Notes: generated by a model from the sequence alone, not told the origin. A stretch of DNA of 64,000 bases from Pseudomonas panipatensis (GCF_900099785.1 NZ_FNDS01000001.1:558001-622000), one strand, 5' to 3'; numbered from the stretch's first letter, positions 1 through 8,568 are shown. Translations and numbers: made by a program.

Positions 1-247
1 GCAGGTTGCTGAAGATCGCTTCGGAGTAGATGCCCAGGGCCTGGAACATGATCACGCTGAGCAGGCCGAAGAACAGCGAGATGGCAAAGAAGTTTTCACG
101 CTCGTCGCTGGGTACGTTATCGAGCAGCAGCAGGAGCAATGCCGGAGCGACAGCCGTTAGCCAATGGGCCAGGCGTACCCCCGTGATGAAGTATTCGACC
201 AGGCTGGGCCGGGCGAATAACAGGCTTTCCGTCGACTGCATGCGCAT
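1..247 (-). CDS. N-terminal part of a polytopic membrane protein, possibly an exopolysaccharide undecaprenyl-phosphate glycosyl-phosphate transferase (partial at the left edge)
   Basis: The first 82 codons of a leftward gene are visible; the rest lies outside the window. The peptide starts MRMQSTESLLFARPSL and holds two hydrophobic segments, roughly residues 25-43 and 56-72, followed by FQALGIYSEAIFSNL. A hydrophobic helix pair ending in FQxLGxY followed by a short polar stretch resembles the N-terminus of WcaJ/PslA-type initiating sugar-phosphate transferases, which load the first sugar of an exopolysaccharide onto undecaprenyl phosphate. The conserved C-terminal catalytic domain is not visible, so this is only a resemblance. 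The start at 247 follows AAGGAAG with 5 bases between; a second in-frame ATG lies at 241. Confidence 0.5.
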   Translation of the reverse strand, partial: MRMQSTESLLFARPSLVEYFITGVRLAHWLTAVAPALLLLLLDNVPSDERENFFAISLFFGLLSVIMFQALGIYSEAIFSNL

Positions 248-322
248 AACAACTTCCTTGCCGGCTAGGGCGCGTTACGTCCGATACTATGTGCGTCATT
301 AAACCGTCGGCAGTAAACGTCA

Positions 323-338
323 CTGAATTGTCATTCAG
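323..338. repeat. 6-bp inverted repeat in the leader of the leftward gene
   Basis: CTGAAT (323-328) and ATTCAG (333-338) are perfect inverted repeats around a 4-base spacer. The element lies between the predicted promoter at 390-418 and the start codon at 247, so it could be an operator or a small hairpin in the 5' leader. Confidence 0.3.
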
Positions 339-389
339 CTGTTTTCTGACAGTTATCTAGCCGTTACTTGGTTGTTATTTTGCGTGGTT

Positions 390-418
390 GTATTACGGCT
401 GAGTCATTTTTTGTCGAA
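390..418 (-). promoter_or_regulatory. Predicted sigma-70-type promoter for the leftward membrane-protein gene
   Basis: On the minus strand TTCGAC (413-418) and TAATAC (390-395) are spaced by exactly 17 bases in an unusually AT-rich stretch (about 340-480). Initiation would leave a leader of about 135 bases before the start at 247. This is a pattern match only. Confidence 0.4.
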
Positions 419-533
419 TTAATCACATTCCATGATGGCTTTTCAATGTCTTTTTTGTATTCATGGCGTTTTTTTGACGTGATGACGGTTCCCCGCCACG
501 TTCGTGACGGGGGCGATACGGCGCTGGCGATGC

Positions 534-1556
534 TCAGTGACGAGGGGCGGACTTGCGGTATTCCCCGGGTGTTTGCCCGGTCCAGCCCTTGAAGCTGCGA
601 TGGAACGAGCGCGATTCAGTAAAGCCCAAATACTGGGCGATGTCCTGGATCGGCAGGTCGCTGTGCAGCAGATAGTGTTCGGCGAGCTCCTGGCGCAGAC
701 CGTCGAGGATCTGCTGGTAGCTGGTACCGGCCTGTTGCAGGTGGCGCTGCAGGGTGCGCACGGTCATCTCGAAGCGTTCGGCGACCCGTTCCTTGCGCGG
801 CAGGCCGTCTTTCATCAGCAGGCGCAGGGCGTTCTTCACCCGCAGCGGCAGTGGCTCGTCGTCGTCCAGTTCGGCCATCAGCGCCAGGGCGTGTTCTTCC
901 AGGGTGCGCAGCAGGTTGGCGTCGGCCTGGCGCAGCGGCAGGGCGAGCAGTCGCATTGGCACCAGCAGGGCGCTGCAAGGCTGGCTGAAGCGCACCGGGC
1001 AGCCGAACAAGCGCTCGTATTCCTCCAGATCGCTGCCAGCCGCTTGGGCGTGCTCGAACCAGACCTCCTGCGGCGAGCCGTCGAAGTCGGCGATCCAGCG
1101 CGCGTAGAGCAGCCAGGAGGCGAGCACGTTCTCGACCATGTGCCGGCGGATTTCCGTGGCCTGGTGGCGGCAGGTCCAGATCAACCGCACATGGCCATCG
1201 TCGGGCTCGATGCGGCTGACGCCCATGTCTCCGACCAGTTTCTCGTAGGGCATGATGCGCTGCATCGCTTCGCCGAGGGTCGCGCAGTTCATGGTGATGT
1301 AGCCGAGCACGCTCCACGAGCCGGGCTGCACGAAGCGCGCCGAATGCAGGCCGAACAGCGGGTCGCCGGAGCCATGACAGAAGTGCGCGAGTAGACGCTC
1401 ATGGGCTTCGCTGGGCAGGCGCTGGCTGTTGTCGGCGAGCTGCTCGCGGGTGAGGCCGGCGGCGTGCAGGGCGGCATCGACATCCAGGCCGAGATGTTCG
1501 GCCTGACGCAGGTATTTGAGCAGGGCGGGGACGGAGGTGTAGCCGAGGGCGTGCAT
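534..1556 (-). CDS. AraC-family transcriptional regulator
   Basis: A 340-residue regulator with the two-part layout of the OruR/ArgR-like AraC group: an effector-sensing N-terminal domain (about residues 20-205, Arabinose_bd type) and a C-terminal double helix-turn-helix (about 235-335). The second helix-turn-helix is clear: DIAQYLGFTESRSFHRSFKGW followed by G-TPGEYR. It is divergent from the FAD oxidase/GlpD-like/kinase genes, with 125 bases between start codons, so it probably controls them. The effector cannot be read from sequence; a polyol or glycerol derivative would fit the neighbours. From memory the same arrangement exists as PA3027-PA3024 in P. aeruginosa. The ribosome site before the ATG at 1556 is weak. 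Confidence 0.88.
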   Translation of the reverse strand: MHALGYTSVPALLKYLRQAEHLGLDVDAALHAAGLTREQLADNSQRLPSEAHERLLAHFCHGSGDPLFGLHSARFVQPGSWSVLGYITMNCATLGEAMQRIMPYEKLVGDMGVSRIEPDDGHVRLIWTCRHQATEIRRHMVENVLASWLLYARWIADFDGSPQEVWFEHAQAAGSDLEEYERLFGCPVRFSQPCSALLVPMRLLALPLRQADANLLRTLEEHALALMAELDDDEPLPLRVKNALRLLMKDGLPRKERVAERFEMTVRTLQRHLQQAGTSYQQILDGLRQELAEHYLLHSDLPIQDIAQYLGFTESRSFHRSFKGWTGQTPGEYRKSAPRH

Positions 1557-1681
1557 GGCGTCGCTCTTGTTCTGGTGGCTCTATCGGCGACTGGCGTTGT
1601 CCCGATCCGACAGTGACAGGGCCAGGCGGCCGACTAGTATAGGCAGCCATTGCGAGCGACCGGAATAGGAGGGCGGCAGGC

Positions 1682-3277
1682 ATGCGACGCTGGAATGGCT
1701 GGGGTGAGGAAACGACGTCGATGGCGCTGCCGGTGCAGGGCCGCGAGTTCCTCGCCGGTGAAATCGGAGGCGGCCTGAAACTGGCCGACGCCACGCTGGA
1801 GACGGTGCTGGCCAAGGTTCCGGCCTCGCGCCTGGGCGAGCATCCGCTGGTCGTCCGCGAGCCCCTCGACCGCCTGCTGCATGCGCGCGGGCAGAGCCTG
1901 CCGGACTGGCTGGCGATGCGCGAGGGTGAGTTCGGCCGCTTTCCCGATGGCGTCGCCTACCCGCAGAGCGCCGCGCAGATTCGCGAATTGCTGCGTTACG
2001 CGGCGGAGCAGGATTGCCTGTTGATCGCCTACGGCGGCGGCACCTCGGTGGCCGGCCACATCAATCCGCCGGACTCGGCCAAAGCCGTGCTGACGCTGTC
2101 TCTGGAGCACATGAACCGTCTGCTCGAACTGGACGAGGAAAGCCTGGTCGCCACCTTTGGCCCCGGCGCCAACGGCCCACAGGTGGAAAGCCAGTTGCGC
2201 GCCCGTGGCTACACGCTCGGCCACTTCCCGCAGTCCTGGGAGCTGTCGACCCTCGGTGGTTGGGTCGCCAGCCGTTCCAGCGGCCAGCAGTCGCTGCGCT
2301 ACGGGCGCATCGAGCAACTGTTCGCTGGCGGCACCCTGGAAACCTTCGCCGGGCCGTTGGACATCCCGACCTTCCCGGCGTCCTCCGCGGGCCCTGACCT
2401 GCGCGAGCTGGTGCTTGGCTCGGAAGGGCGCTTCGGGGTGATTTCCTCGGTCAAGGTGCGTGTCTCGCCTTTGCCCGAGCAGGAGAACTTCCATGTGGTC
2501 TTCCTGCCGTCCTGGCAGCAGGGGCTGCGCGCCATCCGCCGCCTGGCCCAGGCGCGGGTGCCGTTGTCCATGCTGCGCCTGTCGAACGCAGTGGAAACCC
2601 GCACGCAGCTGACCCTGGCCGGCCATCCCCGGTCGATCGCCTGGCTGGAGCGCTACCTCAAGCTGCGCGGCGCCGGCGACGGCAAGTGCATGCTGACCGT
2701 CGGCGTCACCGGCGCGCGCGCGCAGAACGCTGCCTCGCTGAAAGCCGCGCGACGGCTGCTCAAGGGCTTCGGTGGGGTGTTCACCGGCACCCTGCTGGGA
2801 CGCAAGTGGGAGGCCAGCCGCTTCCGCTCGCCCTATCTGCGCGAGACCCTCTGGCAGGCCGGCTATGTGGTGGACACCCTGGAGACCGCCACCGACTGGT
2901 CGAACGTCGACAACCTGATGCAGCGCATCGAGGCCTGCCTGCGCGACGGTCTGACGGCGGAAGGCGAGCGGGTGCATGTGTTCAGCCACCTGTCCCACGT
3001 CTATGGCGAGGGTTCGAGTATCTACACCACCTACGTATTCCGTCCGGCGGCCAGCTATGCCGCCACCCATGAACGCTGGCGCCGGCTGAAGGACAGCGCC
3101 AGCCGGGTGATCGTCGAGAATCGCGGCACCATCAGTCACCAGCACGGGGTGGGCAAGGACCACGCTCCCTACCTGGCGGCAGAGAAAGGCGAACTGGGCA
3201 TGGCCACGCTGCGCGTCCTGGCCGGGCACTTCGATCCGGCCGGCCGGTTGAACCCGGGCACCCTGTTGCAGGAGTGA
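1682..3277 (+). CDS. FAD-binding oxidase of the alkyldihydroxyacetonephosphate-synthase / vanillyl-alcohol-oxidase type
   Basis: A 531-residue flavoprotein. The FAD-binding (PCMH-type) domain covers about residues 70-260 and carries the pyrophosphate loop GGGTSVAGH at 118-126. The C-terminal cap domain ends with SHQHGVGKDH (histidines at 486 and 488) and GRLNPGTLL. The spacing and the HGVG motif resemble alkyl-DHAP synthase, which swaps the acyl group of acyl-DHAP for a fatty alcohol, more than D-lactate dehydrogenase. The start follows AGGAGG with a 9-base gap. It is 4 bases from the GlpD-like gene and surely co-transcribed. The substrate is unknown: ether-lipid chemistry or oxidation of a hydroxy acid are both possible. 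Confidence 0.8.
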   Translation: MRRWNGWGEETTSMALPVQGREFLAGEIGGGLKLADATLETVLAKVPASRLGEHPLVVREPLDRLLHARGQSLPDWLAMREGEFGRFPDGVAYPQSAAQIRELLRYAAEQDCLLIAYGGGTSVAGHINPPDSAKAVLTLSLEHMNRLLELDEESLVATFGPGANGPQVESQLRARGYTLGHFPQSWELSTLGGWVASRSSGQQSLRYGRIEQLFAGGTLETFAGPLDIPTFPASSAGPDLRELVLGSEGRFGVISSVKVRVSPLPEQENFHVVFLPSWQQGLRAIRRLAQARVPLSMLRLSNAVETRTQLTLAGHPRSIAWLERYLKLRGAGDGKCMLTVGVTGARAQNAASLKAARRLLKGFGGVFTGTLLGRKWEASRFRSPYLRETLWQAGYVVDTLETATDWSNVDNLMQRIEACLRDGLTAEGERVHVFSHLSHVYGEGSSIYTTYVFRPAASYAATHERWRRLKDSASRVIVENRGTISHQHGVGKDHAPYLAAEKGELGMATLRVLAGHFDPAGRLNPGTLLQE

Positions 3278-3281
3278 ACGC

Positions 3282-4865
3282 ATGACTGCCTGGAACGCCG
3301 CCTGGCGCCAAGCTGCGTTGGCCGAACTGGCCGCGCGCGAGTGGGATCTGCTCGTGGTCGGCGGCGGCATCACCGGTGCCGGCATTCTCCGTGAGGCGGC
3401 GCGGCGCGGCTGGCGCTGCCTGCTGATTGAGCAGCGCGATTTCGCCTGGGGCACCTCCAGTCGCTCGTCGAAGATGGTCCACGGCGGCCTGCGTTACATC
3501 GCCAAGGGCCAGCTCGGCCTGACCCTGGCGTCGGTGCGCGAGCGCCAGCGCCTGCTCGGCGAGGCGCCGGGGCTGGTCGAGCCGTTGAGCTTCATCATGC
3601 CGCACTACCGTGGCGGCTTTCCCGGCCCACGGGTGTTCGGCGGGCTGCTGGCGCTGTACGACGCCCTGGCCGGGCGGCGCAACCACCTCTACTACCCGTT
3701 ACGGCAACTGCGTTACCTGGCGCCGGGGCTGAAGGAGGACGGCCTGCTCGGTGGCACCCGTTTCGCCGATGCGCTGGTCGATGACGCGCGCCTGGTGATG
3801 CGTGTGCTGAGCGAGGCCCGTGGCGACGGCGGCGAGGCGCTCAACGGGCTGCGCGTGCGGGAGCTGCGGCGCGCCAACGGCCGGGTCTGCGGCCTGCTCG
3901 CCGAGGACCGTGAAGGCGGCGGGCATTTCACCTTCCGTGCCGGCGCCGTGGCCCTGGCCACCGGCGCCTGGGCCGACCAGTTGCGCCGCGTCGACGGCGA
4001 CGAGCATATCCGCCCGCTGCGTGGCAGCCATCTGCTGCTGCCGGCCTGGCGCTTGCCGGTGGCCCATGCCTTCAGCTTCATGCACGCGGCGGACAAGCGC
4101 CCGGTGTTCGTCTTCCCCTGGGAAGGCGCCACCGTGGTCGGCACCACCGACCTCGATCATCGCGGCAGCCTCGACACGGAGGCGCGCATCGGCAGCGAAG
4201 AGCTGGACTATCTGCTGGCCGCCTGTGCGCAGCAGTTTCCCGCCGCGCGCATCCGCGCCGCCGATGTGCGCTCGACCTGGGCCGGGGTGCGCCCGGTGGT
4301 CAGCACGGGGGACCTGCAGAAGAAGCCGTCCGACGAGAAGCGCGAACACGCGCTCTGGGTCGAGCCGGGCTGCGTGACCCTGGCCGGCGGCAAGCTCACC
4401 ACCTTCCGCCTGTTGGCGCTGGAGGTGCTGCGCGCTTGCGCGCCGATGCTCGGGCGCGAATGGGAGGATCACGGCGCCGCGGTATTCGCCGAGCCAGCGG
4501 TTGGCGACTTGCCTGGCCTGGGGCCGCGGCAACGACGGCGCTTGAGCGGCCGCCATGGCGGCGCGCTGCCCCAGGTAGCGCGCCTGCTCGGCGAGCTGGG
4601 CGGCGAGCGCGTCGGCGACACCGACTGCCTGTGGGCCGAACTGGCCTGGGCCGCCGAGGGCGAACTGGTCCTGCACCTGGACGACCTGCTGCTGCGCCGC
4701 ACGCGCCTGGGCCTGCTGCTGGAAAACGGCGGCGCCGCCGAACTGCCGGCCATCCGCGCGTTGTGCCAGGCGCGCCTGGGCTGGGACGACGCTCGCTGGC
4801 ACGAAGAAGAACGCGCCTACCTGGACCTCTGGCGGCGCTGCCACAGCCTGCCGGGTGAGGGGTGA
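3282..4865 (+). CDS. FAD-dependent glycerol-3-phosphate dehydrogenase-like protein
   Basis: A 527-residue protein of the GlpD family. The N-terminal FAD fold is obvious (VVGGGITGAGILREAARRG near residue 25, then an EQRDFAWGTSSRSSK block and HGGLRYIA). The DAO core runs to about residue 390 and a GlpD-type C-terminal domain follows. GlpD oxidises sn-glycerol 3-phosphate to dihydroxyacetone phosphate and passes electrons to quinone at the inner membrane. This copy sits with an alkyl-DHAP-synthase-like oxidase and a sugar kinase rather than with glpF/glpK, so it may act on a related phosphorylated polyol. The stop codon overlaps the left arm of a REPIN-like element. Confidence 0.85.
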   Translation: MTAWNAAWRQAALAELAAREWDLLVVGGGITGAGILREAARRGWRCLLIEQRDFAWGTSSRSSKMVHGGLRYIAKGQLGLTLASVRERQRLLGEAPGLVEPLSFIMPHYRGGFPGPRVFGGLLALYDALAGRRNHLYYPLRQLRYLAPGLKEDGLLGGTRFADALVDDARLVMRVLSEARGDGGEALNGLRVRELRRANGRVCGLLAEDREGGGHFTFRAGAVALATGAWADQLRRVDGDEHIRPLRGSHLLLPAWRLPVAHAFSFMHAADKRPVFVFPWEGATVVGTTDLDHRGSLDTEARIGSEELDYLLAACAQQFPAARIRAADVRSTWAGVRPVVSTGDLQKKPSDEKREHALWVEPGCVTLAGGKLTTFRLLALEVLRACAPMLGREWEDHGAAVFAEPAVGDLPGLGPRQRRRLSGRHGGALPQVARLLGELGGERVGDTDCLWAELAWAAEGELVLHLDDLLLRRTRLGLLLENGGAAELPAIRALCQARLGWDDARWHEEERAYLDLWRRCHSLPGEG

Positions 4866-4947
4866 TGGCTATCGCAAGTTCCATCCATCCCACGCCGGGC
4901 CCTGCGCTCTTCGTGGGATGGGGGAGAGCGCAGCGATACCCAGCATC
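4864..4947. repeat. REPIN-like element (paired inverted REP sequences)
   Basis: Two inverted REP-like arms form nested hairpins. The outer arms are GATGGCTATCGC (4864-4875) and GCGATACCCAGCATC (4933-4947). The inner arms CCATCCCACG (4885-4894) and CGTGGGATGG (4912-4921) are a perfect 10-bp inverted repeat around a 17-base loop. The right half resembles the common Pseudomonas REP consensus containing GCGCAGCGATACCCA. The element fills the gap between the GlpD-like and kinase genes and could stabilise the upstream mRNA end or reduce read-through. Confidence 0.75.
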
Positions 4948-4977
4948 GGCAAGACCCATGACAAGAAGGATCGCACC

Positions 4978-6537
4978 TTGAGCGAACAGAGCTACCTGCT
5001 GGCCATCGACAACGGTACCCAGAGCGTGCGCGCGCTGCTCTTCGACCTCGCCGGCAACCTGGTCGGCAAGGGCAAGGTCGAGCTGGAGGCCTACTACTCC
5101 ACCCAGCCCGGCTGGGCCGAGCAGGACCCGGAGTACTACTGGGCCAAGCTCGCCGAAGCCTGCCAGCAGCTCTGGGCACAGAGCGGCATCGATCGCCGTC
5201 GCATCCGCGGGGTGTCACTGACCACCCAACGCGGCACGCTGATCCATGTCGATGAGCAGGGCCGCCCGTTGCGCCCGGCGATCCTCTGGCTGGACCAGCG
5301 CCGCGCCGCGCTCGAGGGCAGGATCGAGGGCCCCTGGGGCTGGCTGTTCAAGCTGGTCGGCGCCGAGGGCGCGGTGGACTATTTTCGCAGCCAGGCCGAG
5401 GTCAACTGGGTGGCCCAGCAGCAACCGGAACTGCATGCGCGCACGCACAAGGTGCTGTTGTTGTCCGGCTTTCTCACCCAGCGCCTGTGCGGGCGCTTCG
5501 TCGACTCCCTGGCCTGCAGCGTCGCCTACCTGCCGTTCGACTACAAGCGCCTGAAATGGGCGGCGCCGCGCGACTGGAAGTGGCAGGCGGTGAGCGTGCG
5601 GCCGGAACAGTTGCCCGCGCTGTTCAAGCCGGGTGAGAAACTCGGCGAGATCAGTGCCGAGGCCAGTCGGCATACCGGCATTCCAGAGGGGCTGCCGCTG
5701 ATCGCCGCGGGCGCCGACAAGGCCTGCGAAGTCCTTGGCGCCGGCGCCATCGAGCCGAGCGTGGCCTGCCTGTCTTACGGCACCACCGCGACCATCAACA
5801 CCACCCGCGCGCGCTACCTGGAAACCATTCCGCTGATTCCGCCGTATCCGGCGGCGATTCCCGACCACTTCAACACCGAGGTCATGATCTACCGTGGCTT
5901 CTGGATGGTCAGCTGGTTCAAGCGCGAGTTCGGCCTGCGCGAGATGCAGCGTGCCGCCGAACTGGGCGTAGAGCCGGAGAAGCTGTTCGACGAATTGGTC
6001 GAGCAGGTGCCGCCCGGTTCCATGGGCCTGATGCTGCAGCCGTACTGGACGCCGGGCATCCGCGAGCCGGGGCTGGAGGCCAAGGGCGCGATCATCGGCT
6101 TCGGCGACGTGCACACCCGCGCGCACATCTACCGCGCCATCCTCGAAGGCCTGGCCTATGCCCTGCGCCAGGGCAAGGAGCGCATCGAGAAGCGCTCCGG
6201 CACCCGCATCGAGCGCTTGCGCGTGGCCGGTGGCGGTTCGCAGAGCGACGTCGCCATGCAGCTCACCGCCGACATCTTCGGCCTGCCGGCGGAACGCCCG
6301 CATGTCTACGAAGCCTCCGGGCTGGGCGCGGCCATCGACTGCGCGGTCGGCCTGGGCCTGTACCCGGACTTCGCCAGCGCCATCGCCGCCATGACCCGCG
6401 TTGGCCAGGTGTTCCAGCCACGGCCCGAGGCGCGGCGCACCTACGAGCGGCTGTACCGCGAGGTCTACCAGCGCATGTATCGCCAGCTCAAGCCGCTGTA
6501 CCGCAGCATCCGCGAGATCACCGGCTACCCGGCGTGA
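4978..6537 (+). CDS. FGGY-family carbohydrate kinase
   Basis: An ATP-dependent kinase of the glycerol/xylulose kinase superfamily, 519 residues from the preferred start. The N-terminal phosphate loop is AIDNGTQSVRALLFD. It is followed by a substrate-side LTTQRGTLIHVD segment and ILWLDQR. The C-terminal half has LSYGTTATINTT and the adenosine loop VAGGGSQSD. An in-frame ATG exists at 4855, but that extension reads through the REPIN and looks non-native. I prefer TTG at 4978, which follows AAGAAGGA by 7 bases. The substrate is not predictable; the cluster suggests a polyol or ketose feeding the GlpD-like enzyme. Confidence 0.85.
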   Translation: MSEQSYLLAIDNGTQSVRALLFDLAGNLVGKGKVELEAYYSTQPGWAEQDPEYYWAKLAEACQQLWAQSGIDRRRIRGVSLTTQRGTLIHVDEQGRPLRPAILWLDQRRAALEGRIEGPWGWLFKLVGAEGAVDYFRSQAEVNWVAQQQPELHARTHKVLLLSGFLTQRLCGRFVDSLACSVAYLPFDYKRLKWAAPRDWKWQAVSVRPEQLPALFKPGEKLGEISAEASRHTGIPEGLPLIAAGADKACEVLGAGAIEPSVACLSYGTTATINTTRARYLETIPLIPPYPAAIPDHFNTEVMIYRGFWMVSWFKREFGLREMQRAAELGVEPEKLFDELVEQVPPGSMGLMLQPYWTPGIREPGLEAKGAIIGFGDVHTRAHIYRAILEGLAYALRQGKERIEKRSGTRIERLRVAGGGSQSDVAMQLTADIFGLPAERPHVYEASGLGAAIDCAVGLGLYPDFASAIAAMTRVGQVFQPRPEARRTYERLYREVYQRMYRQLKPLYRSIREITGYPA

Positions 6538-6689
6538 GCGGCCGCCGCGCCGCCTGCGCTTGCGTACCACCTTGGGCGGAGGGAGTGGTCCTTCGGACTC
6601 ATCTGATGCATGATGGCGCGGCGCCAGTATTTCGCCGCCGGAATACCGGCCGATAGCGTTCGCGACTCAATCCGATTTCAGGAGCAGGC

Positions 6690-7619
6690 ATGGCCGGTAT
6701 TCTCGACAGCGTCGATCAACGCACCCAACTGGTGGGGCAGAATCGTCTGGAAATCCTGGTGTTCCGCCTGGCTGGCCGGCAACAGTTCGCCATCAACGTG
6801 TTCAAGGTTCAGGAAGTGCTGCAACTGCCGCGCCTGACCCTGATTCCGCAGCGTCACCCGATGATCTGCGGGGTGATCAACCTGCGCGGGCAGACCCTGC
6901 CGGTGATCGACCTGTCCCACGCCATCGGCATGCGCCCGCTGCGCCCCGAAGAGCGCAGCACCATCATCGTCACCGAATACAACCGCTCGGTGCAGGCCTT
7001 CCTGGTCGGCGGTGTGGAACGCATCCTCAATCTCAACTGGGAAGCGGTGCAGCCGCCGCCGGGCGGCGCCGGGCGCCAGCATTACCTGACCGCCATCACC
7101 CGCGTCGACGAGCGCCTGGTGGAGATCATCGACGTCGAGAAGGTGCTCGCCGAGATCGTGCCGATGAACACCCGCGTCTCCGCCGAGCGCCTGGATTCCG
7201 ACCTGCTGGCGCAGACCCGTGGCCGTGAAGTGCTGCTGGTGGACGACTCCAGCGTGGCCATCGCCCAGTTGCGCGACACCCTCGGCCAGCTTGGCCTCAA
7301 GCTGCATGTGGCCACCGATGGCTTGCGCGCGCTGCGCCAGCTCAAGGCCTGGGCCGATGCCGGCGAAGACCTCGACGAAAAACTGCTGATGATCTTCACC
7401 GACGCGGAAATGCCGGAAATGGACGGCTACCGCCTGACCACCGAGATCCGCAACGACCCGCGCCTGAGCAACCTCTACGTGGTCCTGCACACCTCGCTGT
7501 CGGGCAGCTTCAACGACGCCATGGTGCGCAAGGTCGGCTGCGACGACTTCCTTTCCAAATTCCAGCCCGACCTGCTGGTGGACGTGATCCGCCGCCGCCT
7601 GGAAAAGCTCCCCGCCTGA
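6690..7619 (+). CDS. cheV: Chemotaxis coupling/response-regulator protein CheV
   Basis: A 309-residue fusion of a CheW domain (about residues 15-160; signature GVINLRGQTLPVIDL) and a receiver domain (about 180-300). The receiver has the acidic pair in LLVDDS, the predicted phospho-acceptor D238 in FTDAEMPEMDGY, a T/S switch residue in LHTSLSG and the conserved lysine in DDFLSKFQPD. CheV docks chemoreceptors to CheA like CheW, and phosphorylation of its receiver modulates adaptation. No receptor or other che gene is nearby, as is usual for dispersed Pseudomonas CheV paralogues. The start follows CAGGAG. Confidence 0.9.
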   Translation: MAGILDSVDQRTQLVGQNRLEILVFRLAGRQQFAINVFKVQEVLQLPRLTLIPQRHPMICGVINLRGQTLPVIDLSHAIGMRPLRPEERSTIIVTEYNRSVQAFLVGGVERILNLNWEAVQPPPGGAGRQHYLTAITRVDERLVEIIDVEKVLAEIVPMNTRVSAERLDSDLLAQTRGREVLLVDDSSVAIAQLRDTLGQLGLKLHVATDGLRALRQLKAWADAGEDLDEKLLMIFTDAEMPEMDGYRLTTEIRNDPRLSNLYVVLHTSLSGSFNDAMVRKVGCDDFLSKFQPDLLVDVIRRRLEKLPA

Positions 7620-7665
7620 CCCGGACTGCGTGCCTGCCCGCTGCGCGGCGGGCGCGCAGCCGTTG

Positions 7666-7685
7666 CGGTCGGCCATGGCCGGCCG
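7666..7685. repeat. Near-perfect 20-bp GC-rich palindrome between cheV and the MOSC gene
   Basis: CGGTCGGCCATGGCCGGCCG is palindromic except for one symmetric mismatch. There is no following T-run on either strand, so if it ends cheV transcription it is not a classical intrinsic terminator. Confidence 0.3.
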
Positions 7686-7722
7686 TATAAGGACGCTTTG
7701 CCGTGCACAAGGAAGCCGTCCG

Positions 7723-8532
7723 ATGATCAGCCTCAGCGCCCTCTACCGTTACCCGCTCAAGTCCGGCATGGCCGAGAGGCTTCAGGTCGCGCGCCTGGAT
7801 GCCCTGGGGCTGGTGGGCGATCGTCGCTGGATGGTGGTCGAGGCGGCGAGTGGGCGTTTTCTCACCCAACGCCTGCTGCCGCAGATGGGGCGTATCGAGG
7901 CCCGCTGGGGCGAGGAAGGGCACAGCCTGCGTCTCAGCGCGCCGGGCATGGCGGAACTGCACGTCGAGGTGCCTGGGCAGGATGACGGCTTGCGCGGCGT
8001 GACCATCTGGCGCGACAGCCTGCAGGTGCCGGACGCTGGCGATGCGGCGGCCGATTGGCTCAGCCGCTTCCTCGGCCGCCCCTGCCGGCTGGTGCAGATT
8101 CCCGAGCAGCGCGCCCGGCAGGTCGACACTGCTTACGCCGAGCCCGGCGAACGGGTGCATTTCGCCGATGGCTTCCCCTTGCTGCTGATCGGCCAGGCAT
8201 CGCTGGACGATCTCGTCGCGCGGGTCGGCCGGCCGCTGGAGATGCTGCGCTTCCGCCCCAACCTGGTGGTCGCTGGCAGTGCCGCCTACGCCGAGGACGG
8301 CTGGAAACGCATCCGCATCGGCGACCTGGCGTTCCGCGTGGCGAAGGGCTGTTCGCGCTGCATTCTCACCACGCTGGACCCGCAGACCGGGGAGCGTTCC
8401 GCCGATCGCGAGCCGTTGACGACCCTGAAGACCTATCGGGAGCGCGAGGGCGAAGTGTTCTTCGGGCAGAACCTGATTGCCCTGGGCACGGGCGAACTCC
8501 ATGCCGGCATGCCGGTCGAGGTGCTGGAGTAG
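7723..8532 (+). CDS. YcbX-like MOSC-domain protein
   Basis: A 269-residue protein with an N-terminal MOSC beta-barrel (LYRYPLKSG, residues 5-13) and a C-terminal MOSC domain. The latter has the conserved cysteine region GCSRCILTTLDPQTGE and then LKTYR. MOSC proteins bind molybdenum cofactor through a cysteine; E. coli YcbX takes part in reduction of N-hydroxylated base analogues with CysJ. The start at 7723 (MISLSALYRY) follows AAGGAAG; an upstream in-frame ATG at 7630 would add an unconserved tail. It converges with the DUF2950 gene. Confidence 0.85.
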   Translation: MISLSALYRYPLKSGMAERLQVARLDALGLVGDRRWMVVEAASGRFLTQRLLPQMGRIEARWGEEGHSLRLSAPGMAELHVEVPGQDDGLRGVTIWRDSLQVPDAGDAAADWLSRFLGRPCRLVQIPEQRARQVDTAYAEPGERVHFADGFPLLLIGQASLDDLVARVGRPLEMLRFRPNLVVAGSAAYAEDGWKRIRIGDLAFRVAKGCSRCILTTLDPQTGERSADREPLTTLKTYREREGEVFFGQNLIALGTGELHAGMPVEVLE

Positions 8533-8568
8533 CGCGGGGCTGCCCGCTCTCCCGTCGGCTGACGCGGC

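Noticed and set aside
368-592. A 74-codon open frame in the AT-rich gap at the left
   Set aside because: No ribosome site, no domain, and it overlaps the predicted promoter and the end of the AraC gene.
4855-4977. N-terminal extension of the FGGY kinase
   Set aside because: It is translated from the REPIN-like repeat and overlaps the previous gene; TTG 4978 with AAGAAGGA fits the family N-terminus.
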